A stretch of DNA of 64,000 nucleotides from Symsagittifera roscoffensis. Its lineage: Eukaryota > Xenacoelomorpha > Acoela > Convolutidae. Positions 29,498 through 42,169 of the stretch are shown here, one piece after another (the first letter of the stretch is position 1; every line of letters begins with the position of its first letter). The notes beneath the pieces are model-generated. The model was not told the origin of the DNA, did not search any database, and saw only the letters and a program-made list of their open reading frames with translations. A program made the translations under genes and the position numbers. The DNA lies in contig NC_087066.1 of NCBI RefSeq assembly GCF_963678635.1, positions 6,601,954-6,665,953 on the forward strand, written 5' to 3'.

Positions 29498-32400
29498 ATG
29501 GGTGTCAGAGAGCGTGCAAGACTTGTTCAATCAGAACCTCCGGAAGTTATCGAGTATGTTTTTTTTTATTTTTCCTGTGCTGATGGTTTTATTTTCAAAA
29601 CAAAAAAGAATAACTTTGAGGCTGTCTTATGTTGTTGAGATCAAAGTTGCTGAATTTTGGACGTTCTAGGCTGGGTTTTAATTTATCAACCTATTTGTAA
29701 GGCCTAGCTAAAATTTTGATTCTCGATTTCAAATTTGCCACTGAATTTCTCCTTTTCAATCGTTTTTAAACTGTTTCCTTAAGCCCCACCCACTGCAGGA
29801 CCTTCAAGCTCAATTTAAGCAACTTGGATCTTTTTAGATATAATTAATGCAATTAAATTTGTTCAAGGGTTTCTTCAATCTCCAGCTATTCATCTCAGGA
29901 GTCGCTCAACTCAAATAGTAATAAAAAAAATGAGCTGGACAAGCAAAAGGCAGCTAGAAGGAATTTGCGAGGGTGGCTTCGAAAGAGCAAGAGGGCAACA
30001 GCTCCTACTGCTGAGTCTCATATGAAAGCTTCTAGTTTCAAAAATAGCAGAAGAGCGGGAAGACTGAAGGGTTGGTCGTTTCATTTACTATGTTCAAGAT
30101 TATATATGAATCAGCCTAAAAGAGGTATAAACATTTTCTTTATCATGTAGATGAAGTTTAATACTTTCCGTTTTGAACGGCATATTGTGTGCTGGTATCA
30201 ATTTCTGGACCTATAAGGTGTTAATGGGGTGTACAAAAGAATCTTAAGCGTTCACGGGGAATTAAACTAGGAAAAATTGGTTGTGCTTAGGTCAATTGTC
30301 CTGTCTAGCAGAAGTGACCGAGGAAGCAGAGCACGGGGGAGAGGCCAAGCCATTAGACATATACTCTTTTGTAGACTCAACTGCATCTGCTTTCACATCT
30401 GTAGTCTCAGACCAAAAATTACTTCAGGTAAATTTGGCAAACTAATGTATAAAATGAGAGGTTTAATTCAAGTTTAGTTTTAAGAACTAATGTATAAAAT
30501 GAGAGGTTTAATTCAAGTTTAGTTTTAAGGTCCTGAATTGTTGTTCTGCTAATATCAAGTTCATATTGGAAAAAATTCTGTTAACACCTCAAAGCTCACG
30601 AACGTTTTCGATAAGCATTTTAGCATTTTAGGACGTATGTAACCAGCATTGAGTAAAACACTAAAAAAATAGGACTTATAATAATTGTTCTCCAGGATTG
30701 GCATGAGAAACTGCAACATGCCGTTCAGCAGAAAATGTTAGACGAAGAGGAGGAGTCGTTTGATTTCTGCACAGACTTCGTCACTAGCTCAGGTTCTTAT
30801 TTGCTCACCTCTATTATGATACGGCTTTTTCATTAAATATCTGTTCGTTGCTCTAGAACACAATCTGGAATTGAACCCAGAGTTGTGCTATAGACGAATT
30901 GGCAAATCTGCGAGGACTCAGTTGCGAATGCCTCACAAGCATCATGTAAGCATCATTTTTTTTGCGTGATGATAGCTTGTGTGATAGTATGAACTCTCTT
31001 TTTTTCTAACCTAAGTCGCAAATATTGTTGTGACGCAAATATTGTTGCGACAAAATGTGTTCATATATAAAATGTTCATTTTGATCAATAACCAGCTATT
31101 AATTACAGCCAAGCCTAAGGATATTAACATAGACTATTATATTATAAATAGCATTTTAGCTTCAAGGTATCATAGATCTGTAGCGTAGTGGTAGGGAAGG
31201 AGACCCGCAACAGAATAAGAGGGTTCGAACCTGGGCTGGGTCGGATGTTTTAAATGAACATTTTCGTATAGTAGGTAAAGTTCGTCCGCTCGATAAATTG
31301 AGGCAAGTTAGTTGGTAATTTTTTTTTTCAAATTTACTGCTAATGCGTCATAATTGGCGTGCGTCACTTGAAATTTTGTAGACTCAGAGTTTGACTCGTT
31401 CAGTTTTTCTAGAAGCGTTATCGGTCATACTTTTGCTTTTGTATGTTGTTGTTGTTGTTGCCCTTCTGAGATCTATTCGTCGCTCGTTGTTGGGTCCAGG
31501 GTTGTGGGGAGTTTCAGGAATATTGCTGTCTTCTTCGGTTGCTTCCAGAGATCGGCTGGGGTTAAGTTCGTAGGATTTGCGATGCAGTCGAACAGGTGTA
31601 TAGTTGTGTGGCTTGTTTGCTGGCAGTCCGGGCAAAGTTCGCTTACTGTCGGGTCAATTCTGTTCATGTACGAGTTCAGGAACTTTGAGTAGCCGGATCT
31701 GAGCTGTGCCAGTGTTCTTCTTGTTGTTCTTGGTAATTCGGTTTCTTCTTTGGCAATTTTTGGTGGATTGTGTCCAAGGACTGCTGGGTATTCGTAGGTT
31801 TGTAAGGCGTCGCGTACCTCATTTATGTGGATCGTTTTTAGCAGGTTTCTGTACTTCTTTTCGGTTAGAGGTCTATTGCTGTCGAGTAGAGGTTCAATGT
31901 ATCTTTCTTCATATCGTGTTTGGAGGGTTTCTTTCATGAGTCTTGGTGGGTTCTTGGGTTCTTTCGTGAGTTGGTTTCCTGGGTGATCTGGCAAGTGGTT
32001 GGCGAGATGATGTTGTATCGTTCGCATTCTGAGGTGTCGTCTAACTGGTAGAACGGATGTTTCTTGGTGAAGGTGGTCTATGTGAGTCATGGCGTGGCAT
32101 CCGGTGATTGTTCTCAGGGCGCTGTTTTGGACCTTCTGTAGTTTCTCGATGTTGCTTTCGGAGAGTGTGGGCGTTACCACAGCGGCGCCGTACTCAAGTT
32201 TAGAGCGAACAACGGCTTTGTAGGTCATGAGGAGTGTTTCCTTGTCGCTTCCCCAGTCAGTGCCGGCAAGCGCTTTCAGGGCGTTGTTGCGTTGAGAGCA
32301 TTTCTTCGCAGTGTCTCTGCAATGGGCCCCGAAAGTGTGCATGGTGTCGAAAGTGATGCCGAGGATCTTCGCTTGGTTGTTCATTCTTATTTGTTCATTG

Positions 32401-35400
32401 TTTATCTTCACTTCAGGAACGGTTTTGTATTGGGCTGTCTGTGGTGTCATCAGCGTGACAAAACTCTTGTCAATGGAGATCTGGAGGTTTCGCTCTTCGA
32501 AGAAGTTCACTAGTTCTGCGAGGTACTCCGTTTGTTTTCCTGCCATTGCTGGTATGTCGGTGCCGAGAATGAGGGACGTGAAGTCGTCTGCGTAGGACTT
32601 GATCTCGATTTCGTCCGGAGGGCTAGGTGCGTCTGCGACGTAGTAGTTGAAAAGGAGTGGCGACAAAACTGATCCTTGTGGCACTCCAAACCGAACTATC
32701 CGTGCTTTTGAGAGAGAGTCGCGAAACAGTGTTCTTGCTTGTCGTCCTTGTAGGAAGTTCGCGAGCCATCTTTTCAGAGCATTGGGCAGACTGGTCTTGT
32801 TGATGAGGTCGAGGAGCTTGGAATGCTTAACCGTGTCGAAGGCTTTCGACAGGTCAATCGCGACAAGCAGAGTCCTGTCGGCTGGTTTCTTTCTGTTGAA
32901 GCCGTTGGAGATGGCTGTCGTGATGTCACAAAGAGCGGTGACCGTTGAGTGCTTGGACCGGAAGCCGTGTTGGTGACTGGCGAAGTGGAGGTGTTCGGTG
33001 ATGAGAGGTTGGATGCACTTCTCCAGGATCTTCGAGGCTGCTTGTGTATGTGAAGTGCAACTTCGCGTCTGTGGAAACAATCGAAATATTTCCGTTCACA
33101 AAGTTTTGTCTGGAAATTTTTCTGGAAAATCACCAATATTAAGCTCTTTTAAATTGGAATCAATCAGACTAGGCTGCTAGAGATAGCCAATACTTAGTTA
33201 TTGATTTTGCTTTAGACCATTTTTTCATCTGATATGACAAATATACGAGCTGTGACTACACGACGGAGCGCAGAGTGATAGTACGAGGCAACTTTTTTTT
33301 CCAACCTAAGCCACAAATAAAAGTTTTTTTTTGAAGCAGTAGGCTGCATTAGCCTTATATAACCATGTGCTTTAACATTTGATCACTAATAAGTTAACTC
33401 AGTTGATGCTTTGTTAATTCACCAATTGAGCCAAAACAAGCTATTTGTTTCATTCAACAGCATAATAATTAAAATCTCGTTTCAGAATTTTCCCACTCAA
33501 TATATTTCACGAGATTTTTGAAATGCTTTATTGATTTACACTAGTGACTTTGCGAGCGTACCGTTGTAGTACGAACCTTCTTTTTTTCTTAACTGGCTCG
33601 CAAATAAAAATGTTCAGTTATTTGGTGACACTTTTGCTATAATCACGATTTGTAGCATTGGAAATTTCATGGCATCTGTTCCTGCTTTATTCTTGGCCAG
33701 TGTTTGTGATTTTTTAAGCGTCCGTAGCTGAGTGGTTATTGCGTGAGACTCATTATCTTTTGGTCGGAGATCGAATCCGAGACATAGTTCGTGGCTTACT
33801 GATTCGAGGCTTATTTCTACTTTTTTGTGCCTTTTATAGAGCTGCTTTTTGTCGTGTTCTGGCTAGTGTTTGCAAAGCGAATTTTTGCATCTGTGTCGCA
33901 GTTTGGTGTAATACATTTCAAGTTATCTCGAGCAAAGTAGGGTGGCTGCCTTAAGTTAATTTCATTCCAAATTATTACATGCAAACATGGACTTTTTGTG
34001 GATTCTAAAGCTACCGAATCTTTGCCGCTTTCTAGCTCGTGTTTGCGAAGTTGCAGCTTAGCATCTGTGTTGAGAGTGATGAACGCCAAGAATAGTCTTT
34101 TACATATCTTGGTGGTTTTTTGTTTATTCCTTTATAAAGATCACGCTCAAATTTGAGGTTTCGCGGTTTGGTTTCGTTTTAAGTTCACTTCATTTTTGTT
34201 AAAAAGAAGGTGACTCCACAGTAAAAGTGTAAATATCACGTGTAGATTGTGATCGACTTATAAGTTCGAAAACGGATTTTAATTTTTGGAATTCGCTGCG
34301 GAATAAAAAATTTACGTTTTGATCCAGTTATCTTAAATTGGATTAATTTTTATCTAAAAACTGTCAGTAATAAATTTTTCCTGAAACCCGAAATTTCATG
34401 TTTTTTTTCATAAAAAACAAGTCAGATTTTCCTGTTTTCTCAAGTTCATTGACGTCAATGAACTTGAGAAAACAGGAAAATCTGACTTGTTTTTTATGAA
34501 AAAAAAACATGAAATTTCGGGTACTGACAGTTTTTAGATAAAAATTAATCCAATTTAAGATAACTGTAATTTTCGAGTAATTTTTCTGCCGAAATTTCTG
34601 ATTTCCGTCTTTTTTATTTTCATTATCTTGCATTTGTATCGCAAGTGTAGCGAAGCTCCTCTTCACCTCCGTGTAAACAATTTGTTCATTTCTTGAAAAC
34701 AAATTGATATATTATTTCGATTTTTAATTGATAATTTTAGACGGGTTTTAAAAGTTTGGTCAGAAAGAAGTTGATGCGTTGAGAAAGATATTCAACCTCT
34801 GAAGAGTTTTTGTAAGGTTATGACGGTTCAAAATAGCCGATTTGGCTCATGATAATTATCACGCGATATATTCCATCCTATTAACGCGTTAGTGGCAAGT
34901 TCATACATCTCAGAAATCATTACAAATTGATTTTAGGCCTGCAAATGGTTCTAATTGATATGATAATTTATGCGAGACATCACTTTGAACTTGACATTGG
35001 ATGTGAGGGGATGATTTTTGAAAAAAGAAGATTATTTTCTTTTGATATATTTATTTCAACAAAAGCTACACTGAACAGTTTAAGCAGAGTCGAATCATTC
35101 AGGGCTTCGCCCCGGTACGAGCACTTGTATTTCTAGGAAGCGTTGGTGAGTATTGAGCAGGAGCTGGTGGACTGGTTCTCTGCCTTCCCAGACTCAGTCA
35201 TGATCAAGTGCATGCACTCGGGGTGAGTTACAATCAAACGAAACTTAATCTAGTTTTCATATCCCAATATACCAACTCGGTCAACAAAGGTGTTGCAAAT
35301 CATTTTGTGAATATATGATGCCACAACTGTTTTGAAAAAAGGAATGTATATAGGTTTCATTACTCATTGCTTTAAACTACTGCATGACTCCTAACCCCGG

Positions 35401-35524
35401 TGAATTCACCGACAATACTCGTCATGATCGTGGTTTTAACTTGGGTATTTTTGTATGTAGGTACGAAAGACTTCTGTTCCACTCTGTATGTCGCTACATG
35501 CACCTCTCATCATACAGTGGTTAG
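29498..35524 (+). CDS. R3HDM4: R3H domain-containing protein 4 homologue, seven exons
   Basis: Exons: 29498-29553, 29886-30124, 30309-30427, 30696-30792, 30857-30945, 35137-35222, 35461-35524. All introns are GT-AG, all phases agree, and the total is 750 nt (249 residues plus TAG), close to the roughly 270 of human R3HDM4. The N-terminus (ARRNLRGWLRKSKRA) is basic. An acidic middle includes EEAEHGGEAKPLDIY. The C-terminal region (LCYRRIGKSARTQLRMPHKH; VSIEQELVDWFSAFPDS; ERLLFHSVCRYMHLSSYS) matches the R3HDM4 end, and R-L-L-F-H is the R-x3-H signature of R3H domains, which bind single-stranded nucleic acid. Introns 1-4 are 332, 184, 268 and 64 nt; intron 5 is 4.2 kb and full of repeats. A CAG acceptor at about 29460 may join a 5' untranslated exon. 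Function in cells is poorly known. Confidence 0.9.
30440..30529 (+). repeat. 45-bp tandem duplication in intron 3
   Basis: Two adjacent identical copies (30440-30484 and 30485-30529) beginning AACTAATGTATAAAATGAG. It starts 13 bp after the exon 3 donor, so it does not affect coding. A recent slippage or repair event. Confidence 0.9.
31165..31245 (+). repeat. tRNA-like SINE fragment
   Basis: TAGCGTAGTGGT fits a pol III A box and GGTTCGAACCT a B box, about 35 bp apart. No acceptor stem can be formed, so it is not a tRNA gene. It resembles the sequences at 33716 and 39112. Confidence 0.5.
31384..33080 (-). pseudogene. 5'-truncated Jockey-type LINE reverse transcriptase, antisense in intron 5
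   Basis: One open frame of about 530 codons (33080 to 31473). RT motifs: KILEKCIQPLITEHLHFASH (motif 0-1), LLVAIDLSKAFDTVKHSKLL (A), GVPQGSVLSPLLFNYYVADA (B), KSYADDFTSL (C), KILGITFDTMHTFG (D-E). The C-terminus CPDCQQTSHTTIHLFDC with TPADLWKQPKKTAIFL is a CCHC zinc ribbon typical of Jockey-clade ORF2. Endonuclease and the start of RT are missing; the first 14 residues are flank. A (CAA)n run on the coding strand at about 31460 lies near the 3' end. No internal stop, so the insertion is fairly young. It lies opposite to the R3H gene. Confidence 0.88.
33716..33790 (+). repeat. tRNA-like SINE head
   Basis: TAGCTGAGTGGTT is a good A box, and TCGGAGATCGAATCCGA forms a 5-bp T arm with a 7-nt loop and contains a B box. 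The flanking bases do not pair as an acceptor stem, so this is a tRNA-derived repeat and not a gene. GCGTGAGACTCATTATCTT here resembles GCGTGAGGCTCATGGTCTT at 39118. Confidence 0.55.
34325..34566. repeat. Long palindrome, arms over 110 bp, in intron 5
   Basis: The centre is GACGTC at 34451-34456. The arms 34325-34453 and 34454-34566 are complementary almost throughout; the left arm has about 18 extra bases after CTGTCAGTA. The RNA would fold into a hairpin of more than 110 bp. It could be a fold-back element or a recent inverted duplication. The spurious ORF on the minus strand here reads through the palindrome. Confidence 0.92.
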
Positions 35525-37262
35525 CTCACAACAATTTGTACCAGACTTTCAGTTTTCGTATTTTTTGCTTTTCTGAAATAAACTGCAAAATTAGGGAACC
35601 GATAACAAACTGAACTTGTTGAGATTATTAAAAGCTTAGAAACACTATGAAATCAATGCCAGAATTATTGTCATTTTATGCTTTAAAATTAGCGTAGAAG
35701 TCGCATAATACGCGTTAACTATGTGAGATGTTAACTAAGTTCCGATAGGCTGAATATATTTCAGTGGCGAATGGAGAAATGAAATCGGTGAATAGTTCTG
35801 GAGCACGCAAGACTTACGTGCAAAACAACCTAGACACCTTCCATCCGCCTAAACTGTTGCTCTCAGAGTACCTCCCTAAAATCAGTGGATTAGTCATCAA
35901 AGATGAAACCACGGAAAAGGGAGAGAAGGACTCGTAGCAAAGCACCCAAGTATTGGGCCCTAGAAAACTGATTGGTATAATAAACTCATGTTGGTGTAGC
36001 ACCACTTAAACTTCAAGTTAAACGCACTCCACTCCTTAGCTAAACATATAAATTCTGTGAATATAATGCACTAAGTAATATGAATCAATATTAGTTATTG
36101 AAACCGCTTGTGAGCAATCAATGTCTGTTTAGTTCATTCTCGAAATTAACCCTAAATTAGATCAAATGCCCTGCTTCAATTGATTGATTTAAAATCCTTC
36201 GATTTATGTTGGTGCCATTTGTGAGTTTTAAACTTGATCTCACTTTAATATTATGAACTTCAAATCACATGTCTCGTAAAAACTTGTTCAAGTCGATTGA
36301 AAACGAAGTTGGTTTATTCACGTCAGTTATTGTTTGAGTTTACATAATTTTGACGTCTTGCTCTAAAACGTGTTCGGTCTATTGTGGAAATATACAAGAC
36401 CAATAATATTGAGATGTGCCAGATGAACTTGGTTATTTTCAAAATGGTAATAGATTAGCGTAGTTTTAGTTTCTTTAAAGCATGTTTTGGTGATAACTAA
36501 CGTACTATAAATATAAAATAATGATGATAAAAGCACTGAATAATGGCAATACATAATTGATATTTTGCTGTGCAAATAAAATAGTTCAACATCCATTCAA
36601 TTTTAAAGAATTCCTTAGCTTTTATTTGTTACAAAATCCATGCAGAAGAGGCATCTGGAGGACAGCGAAAGCCCCGCAGTTTTGCAGTAAATTCTTAAGC
36701 AAAGCAGATTTGTTTTTGTGGACAACAGGAATTCTCCGATGAATCTTGAAAGACATTTTTTCTGAAGGCCAATTTTGGTCGAAGCGCTTCTGCAAAAATG
36801 AACGATAAACATGAAAATGATAATTGACGAAGATTGAGAAAATTATTGAATTAACTGGCAGAAATCCCAGGAAATTGAATATTTTTGCCTACCAATTAAC
36901 TGACTTTACCAACCCTGGTGGTAGCTAGGCGAGTATCCGATGTTTTATTTCGCACATGAATGGCTATATATTGTTCCGTTGTTGCAATGATTTTCAGTTC
37001 TGGGCAATGTCATTAAAATCTCTTGAAATCTAGGGTTTTAAAACAATTTGAGACTGTACTTCATCGTATAATTCAATGATCAAATAAGTAATTGAATTGC
37101 GCTTCCACAGAACTCAGCACGACTGCTTGTAACAGGGCGACGCCGTAATTGTTGCGACTGCCCTTTAACGTAGATAGAGTAGTGCTCAATTGCAAAAGAT
37201 AATGATAAAAAGCATCCCCCTATGATACTGCACTAGCACTAACCCTAAATGGTTAATGTTAT

Positions 37263-37285
37263 TACCCTTGCGATGAGCAAGGGTA
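37263..37285. repeat. Perfect 9-bp hairpin, 5-nt loop
   Basis: TACCCTTGC and GCAAGGGTA flank GATGA. Such ends with central GATGA could be the tip of a small inverted-repeat transposon; no longer arms are visible. Confidence 0.5.
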
Positions 37286-39099
37286 TTGCAATTGGGTACT
37301 AGACACTTCCTTTTACCAAAATTGTTCGTTCACAGGATCTCCACTTCTAGAGGATCTTCACTTTTAGAGGATCTTGCATCTAACATATTCAGGTTGCAGT
37401 TTCAGGTTGCAATTAAATTCAGTTTTTCGGGTTCCTGGATTTCGTCTTAGTTTCTGTCGGTTAATATTTAGATTAAACGCCATTTTTTTAAAATCTTTTA
37501 GGGTTTTATTGGTTGCTTTTATAAAGCAAGGGTTTTGTTCCAATATGAACAGTTTTTACTACAATTGAACCTGTTTCGTTTAATGGTATATCGACTCAGT
37601 CAATTTATTTTTTGCGTAGTTTCGAGGGTAAAATATATCCGCTTGGGACTTAGTGTTTTACTTTGGATGAGTCGTAAAAACTTGGTCTTGAGATATGATT
37701 TTTGTGATTATCAGGTTATAGACAAGTAGCAGGACTAGTCCGCCCAGGTTTATGGAGAAGCTATGAAAATTTTTCTCTCTTTCCTCAGCATCAAGTGTGT
37801 TGTTGTGCGTGGTGTAATGGGAAACCTGTTTAAGTTCGTGAAAGACTAATGAGTGAAGCATATATGACAAAAGTTGTTTTCGAAAATTAAAAAAAAACTC
37901 AACTTTCTAAAATTTGTCTATCTTTTTCTAAAATATAGTTTTTTTTCTTTTTTTCTAGAAAAAAAAGTTTATTGCGTAGGCAGCTTTTAGTGAAGCTGGT
38001 AAAACTATTTTTCTTATTTGAATTTAATTTTTTTTTCAAACCTGATTTTCTTTTTTTGTTACACGAACGTTTTTCTGCTCGATAACTTAACTCGCTAGAA
38101 ACTAGACTAAAACTCAAAAAACTCTAAGCATATTTTCCTAAGACTGGGGACAATTTTGTAAAAGATGATTTTTGTCAATCGAATCACGACTGAAAAGTCT
38201 TCACTATGATAGATTACTCGAACCATTTGATTATTGTTTGGGTTTTATAGTTTTGTATAGAAAACAACAAACGTTATACACACCCAAATAGAAAGTTCCT
38301 CCCCATTTTCAATAGTCGGAACAAAAACAACACTCCACAGGAATCGCTTCAAATTTTGATCTATCTTGGTGTTTCTTACACATTCGAGACCATGAGTGTA
38401 TTTTTAGCAGATCAAGCAATGTGGTTCGAAACAAATTCCAAAACAAATTTCTTTATCATATATTATTACACACGAGAGCCCGCATGTGTTAAAACACCAA
38501 AAAAATAAGAAGCAACACTTGGGAAAAGTTCTTTCGTGCATATCAAAGTGTGCGATAAATGTTAAATAGCTTCGGTTAAGGTTTTTGCGTTTTTTCTCGG
38601 CATAGGATATAGCTAAACTTTTTTTACATCTCCTCATTAAAAGCTTGATTTTTTTTGTAAGTGAGCCAATTTTGGTCCAACATCATTTTTATGGCAATTT
38701 TCTCATCAATGCTTAATGTATTATCAAAATCATGTTTTTATTAGAACACTGATTGATTGATTACACTAGCAAGCTAGCGAGTTGAGTGTGGTGCTATGAG
38801 CATTTTTTTAAAACCTAAAAGAAACTCCTTGTTTGGCGGCACATTTAATGCAATTTCATTGGGTACCGTTGGAAGTTTCAATGTATCTGCTCTCTACACT
38901 AATGGTGACTAGTGTTTACCAATTGTCAAGCAACCGTTTTGGTACAGTGTGAGTGGCGTGTGACTCCAATCATACATAATAGCTTTTTAAGCTTTTTAGG
39001 TTCAGTGGCATTTCTCTTGGCATAGATCATAGCATTGGCAATTCATTAGCATCTATGCCTGATTTTTTAATGGATAGTGTTAAATTTTTTTCCAAAGCA

Positions 39100-39170
39100 C
39101 ACGGCTCAGATTCAAGAGCGTGAGGCTCATGGTCTTCTGGGCGTAGGATCTAATCCGACACAGGAAAAGT
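39100..39170 (+). repeat. Degenerate tRNA-like SINE head
   Basis: GCGTGAGGCTCATGGTCTT followed by GTAGGATCTAATCCGACAC parallels 33738-33783 (GCGTGAGACTCATTATCTT, GGAGATCGAATCCGAGAC). The B box is weak. It shows that the sequence is repeated and not a single-copy tRNA. Confidence 0.45.
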
Positions 39171-40683
39171 AAGATTTTTTAATCAAAGCTTTTTTCCTTT
39201 TCTTATTTGTTTCCCTCTTCCAGTTGCTTTTTTCCTTGCTTTTGTTTGCGAAGCGCAATTTGTTCAAATGGTTTAACAGAATAGTGAAAACGAATTGAGT
39301 TTGATAAAAAATGAATGCTCTGATTATGTTATCTTAGCGCAAACTTGATCAAATTGTGAACCCGCAACGAACGGAAAGATTAAATCGACGAGAAAATAAA
39401 TTAGATAAGCTTTTGAGCTGCGCTGTTTTCTAGCCATTTGTCTGTGGATTTAACTAGATCGGAATCAGCAGACAATTGGGAAATACACAATTGGTCATTG
39501 TTATGTAAACTCATCAAGGATTTTTTGCGGATTTTAAATATGCTTCCCTTTTTTACCCCTACTTACTCTTCTTTCACAGATTCTTCAGAAAATGTTCACA
39601 GAATTATTTTTCAATAGTTTCATTGATTATTATTCGTCTATCTTTTTCCTGTATCATCTAGTCGATTTTCGTGTATCATCTGAAATAATTTAAAAAAAAA
39701 CAATTTTATCTCAATTAAACCTTGAAACCCCTCCCTACCGCTTCCCCCTTTATATCCTCTCCCCCCGCCACATGAGAATTTTTTCAAGTAGTTCGTTGTT
39801 CACATGTTGCAATTGTTACAAAAATTCGCATGCTGACGAAATAGACCACTAAAACAGAATTGTTCTTCATACTTAACCTGGTAAAACTTCTCGTTAAATC
39901 CTTTAATGATGCTTGATTAAGCCGGGGAGAAAGGAAAAATAGCCGGAATTTTAATATAAATAACTGTCACAAAATCAAAATTTGATTTTTCTTTTTTGGG
40001 CTTCTTATCAACACGTGCGATAAATCAATCAAAACCGTTTTGAAACCACGCAATGGAAGAAAAACTTGTAAATTGTCAGAAATGTTGATTGTATATCAAA
40101 GCAACCAAAAAACAAATTCACATTGCTGCCATTCGACATTCGGAACAGTGAGTTTCAACCAGTTAACTTGCTCTAAATGAACTCTTTTGAATGGTTTCAT
40201 CAGCTGAATTTATCTATGGTGAGAATTTAATTGCATCGAGGTATAAATTTCCCCCAATTTTTATGCGAATCGTCGTCTTAATTTTTATTAATCCGGAATC
40301 AGTAATTCAAATTGATTTAGTTCTGATCTGATTTCTTACGCCTAAAAAAACTTGATATTTTTCAAACTTTATTCAACAGAAGCCAAAATAGTTAGTAACA
40401 AACAGGGTTTCAAAAGTTTCAGGGACAGGGTTTTAGTGATGTTAGCGATAAGTTAGTGAACGTAACAAATTTTTCATTCAGTGCTTGGAAGCTGCACAGA
40501 ATCTTGATATTGGTTGATATACAAAACTACGTTAATAAGTCATGTCATCACCACAAAATTATAGCAGTACTCTAAGAAAAACAACATTTAATTTGTTGAA
40601 GATAAAATACTATTGAGAGAGATGCGTTATTCTTAAACTTGTTCGCAGTGAAATATAGAAATTATGAGTGATTAAAGTTGAAA

Positions 40684-42169
40684 TTATTTTTGTTTCGTTG
40701 CCTCTTTTAACTCCAGAAGTTTGTATCCGATGTCATACAAAACGAGATCAGAAAGTACTTTATCTTCGCTGAAGCTCTCGAAAACTTGCTTTCGCTCGTT
40801 CGCCCGTTTGATGACTTCGCTGACGGTCGCAATAAAATGTTTGTAGCAGTCTCCGTTGGTGGTTGGAAACTTCAATATCACGTATAAAGACAACGCAGCC
40901 TCTTTTACACAGCTGCTTAAGGTGTCGCTGTTTTTTGCGGTTTCAAATCTTTTTCTAAAAAACTCCTCCCTGAAAACATTTTGTTGTTCTACGGCTCCCC
41001 CGACTGAAAAGTGTTTATACGTGTCAACCATATTTTCCAGCAATAGTTTCACGTGATCTGGCTGACAGTAGAGAAGGTCAAAACGCGGAAGGCCTTCCGT
41101 CTCATAATCAACAAAAACTGGCAGCAACTCGCCTGTCTTTGATCCGTTAACCCAATATGGTGTTATGATATCACATACTGCCTTGCAGGCTTTTTCAATT
41201 CTGTAATAACATTTCACCCATTTCGGATTCCAATAGAAAGAAGTTACTGCCTTTATAAGACTATGAAGCCAAAACAATAGTTGCGTTCCCATTCTTATAT
41301 CTATGATATCGTTTAGCAGCATTTCCATATACTTTGACTGGTTAGTGCACACTTTGGACAGGTCTAATCGAAGCACCTTTAACTGATCTAGGGACTCGCT
41401 AAACTGGTAGTACTGCTTTGAAAGCTTCCACTCGCTCATATCGTACAATTCGGCAGAATTATCCGACAGTCTTCCCTCATATTCAAAATGTAAATGAGCG
41501 AAATCCTTGCAGTCTTTGCCAGAAACTCTGTCATCTTCTTGAACAGTTTTAAACAAATCTATTATCTCATTTCTTGAACAATATATTTTCTCCGATGGTT
41601 CAAAATTACTAGCTTTTTGATATCGAAAGAACTCCAGGAGCCGTTGGTGTCTCTCGTCATTAGGAGGAACGCAACAGAAGCTAGTAAAACTGGTATTCAA
41701 ACGCTGCCCAGCACGCTGAGTTGACCATAGAGACAAAAATCGGCCTGTAAAGAATACCTCGCTCATTGTTCGCTCAATTGATATAACATTTAGCCGCTCA
41801 AAACTGGAATCGTTTGACATTTGATTCAAAAAACAGATCATAGTTGGAAACACAAGCACTATCTGGCTATAATTGTATATATACGTTATGTAATTGGGCT
41901 TTTTTTCCTTTTCAATCAAACTTGATACTTTGGGAACTTCGCCGACAACATATATGACACTGCTTCCCCGGTCACACAATAGAGATACGACCTCGACTTC
42001 AAATAACGGTGCCAACTCAAGCTCTGAGACCCATAATCGAGGAGATGGGCTGGAAAAAAAAACGGTCAGTCATCAGTATTTGATGGTATACTGAAATCAT
42101 TTCCTAGATGCCTCATAAAAAATTCAATGAACTTGTCATCCTTGTTTTTTGGTTGAAAGAATTTTTTTT
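40684..42169 (-). CDS. 3' part of a spliced gene of unknown function
   Basis: The large last exon (42023-40684) gives about 446 residues ending at TAA 40686. Just upstream, an exon 42169-42092 (KFFQPKNKDDKFIEFFMRHL) lies between a CTCAG acceptor and a GTATAC donor. Joining it across a 68-nt intron (42091-42024) keeps the phase. Further 5' exons are not identified. The protein looks globular: hydrophobic N-terminal strands (VEVVSLLCDRGSSVIYVVGE), an aromatic-rich middle (LLFWLHSLIKAVTSFYWNPK) and a helical C-terminus (YDIGYKLLELKEATKQK). I recognise no domain, no signal peptide and no repeat or RT motifs, so it is probably a host gene. The nearest gene on the same strand is the NERD-ATPase gene 9 kb upstream; I see no evidence that they join. 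Confidence 0.6.

Larger units (their letters stand above)
35525..40683. other. AT-rich intergenic region
   Basis: No convincing ORF or exon chain. It includes a hairpin (37263-37285), a tRNA-like repeat at about 39112 and a repeat with text near 38755 (GATTACACTAGCAAGC) that resembles 33535. A pyrimidine run (CCCCTCC... to CCCCCCGCC) lies at 39727-39770. Confidence 0.5.

Noticed and set aside
33716-33790. tRNA gene
   Set aside because: A and B boxes and T arm are present but no acceptor stem pairs; a similar sequence at 39112 shows it is a repeat.
42028-42050. Acceptor CCAG at 42050 as the start of the last exon of the unknown gene
   Set aside because: It would leave a 41-nt intron and the wrong phase with the upstream exon; CTCAG at 42024 fits both size and phase better.
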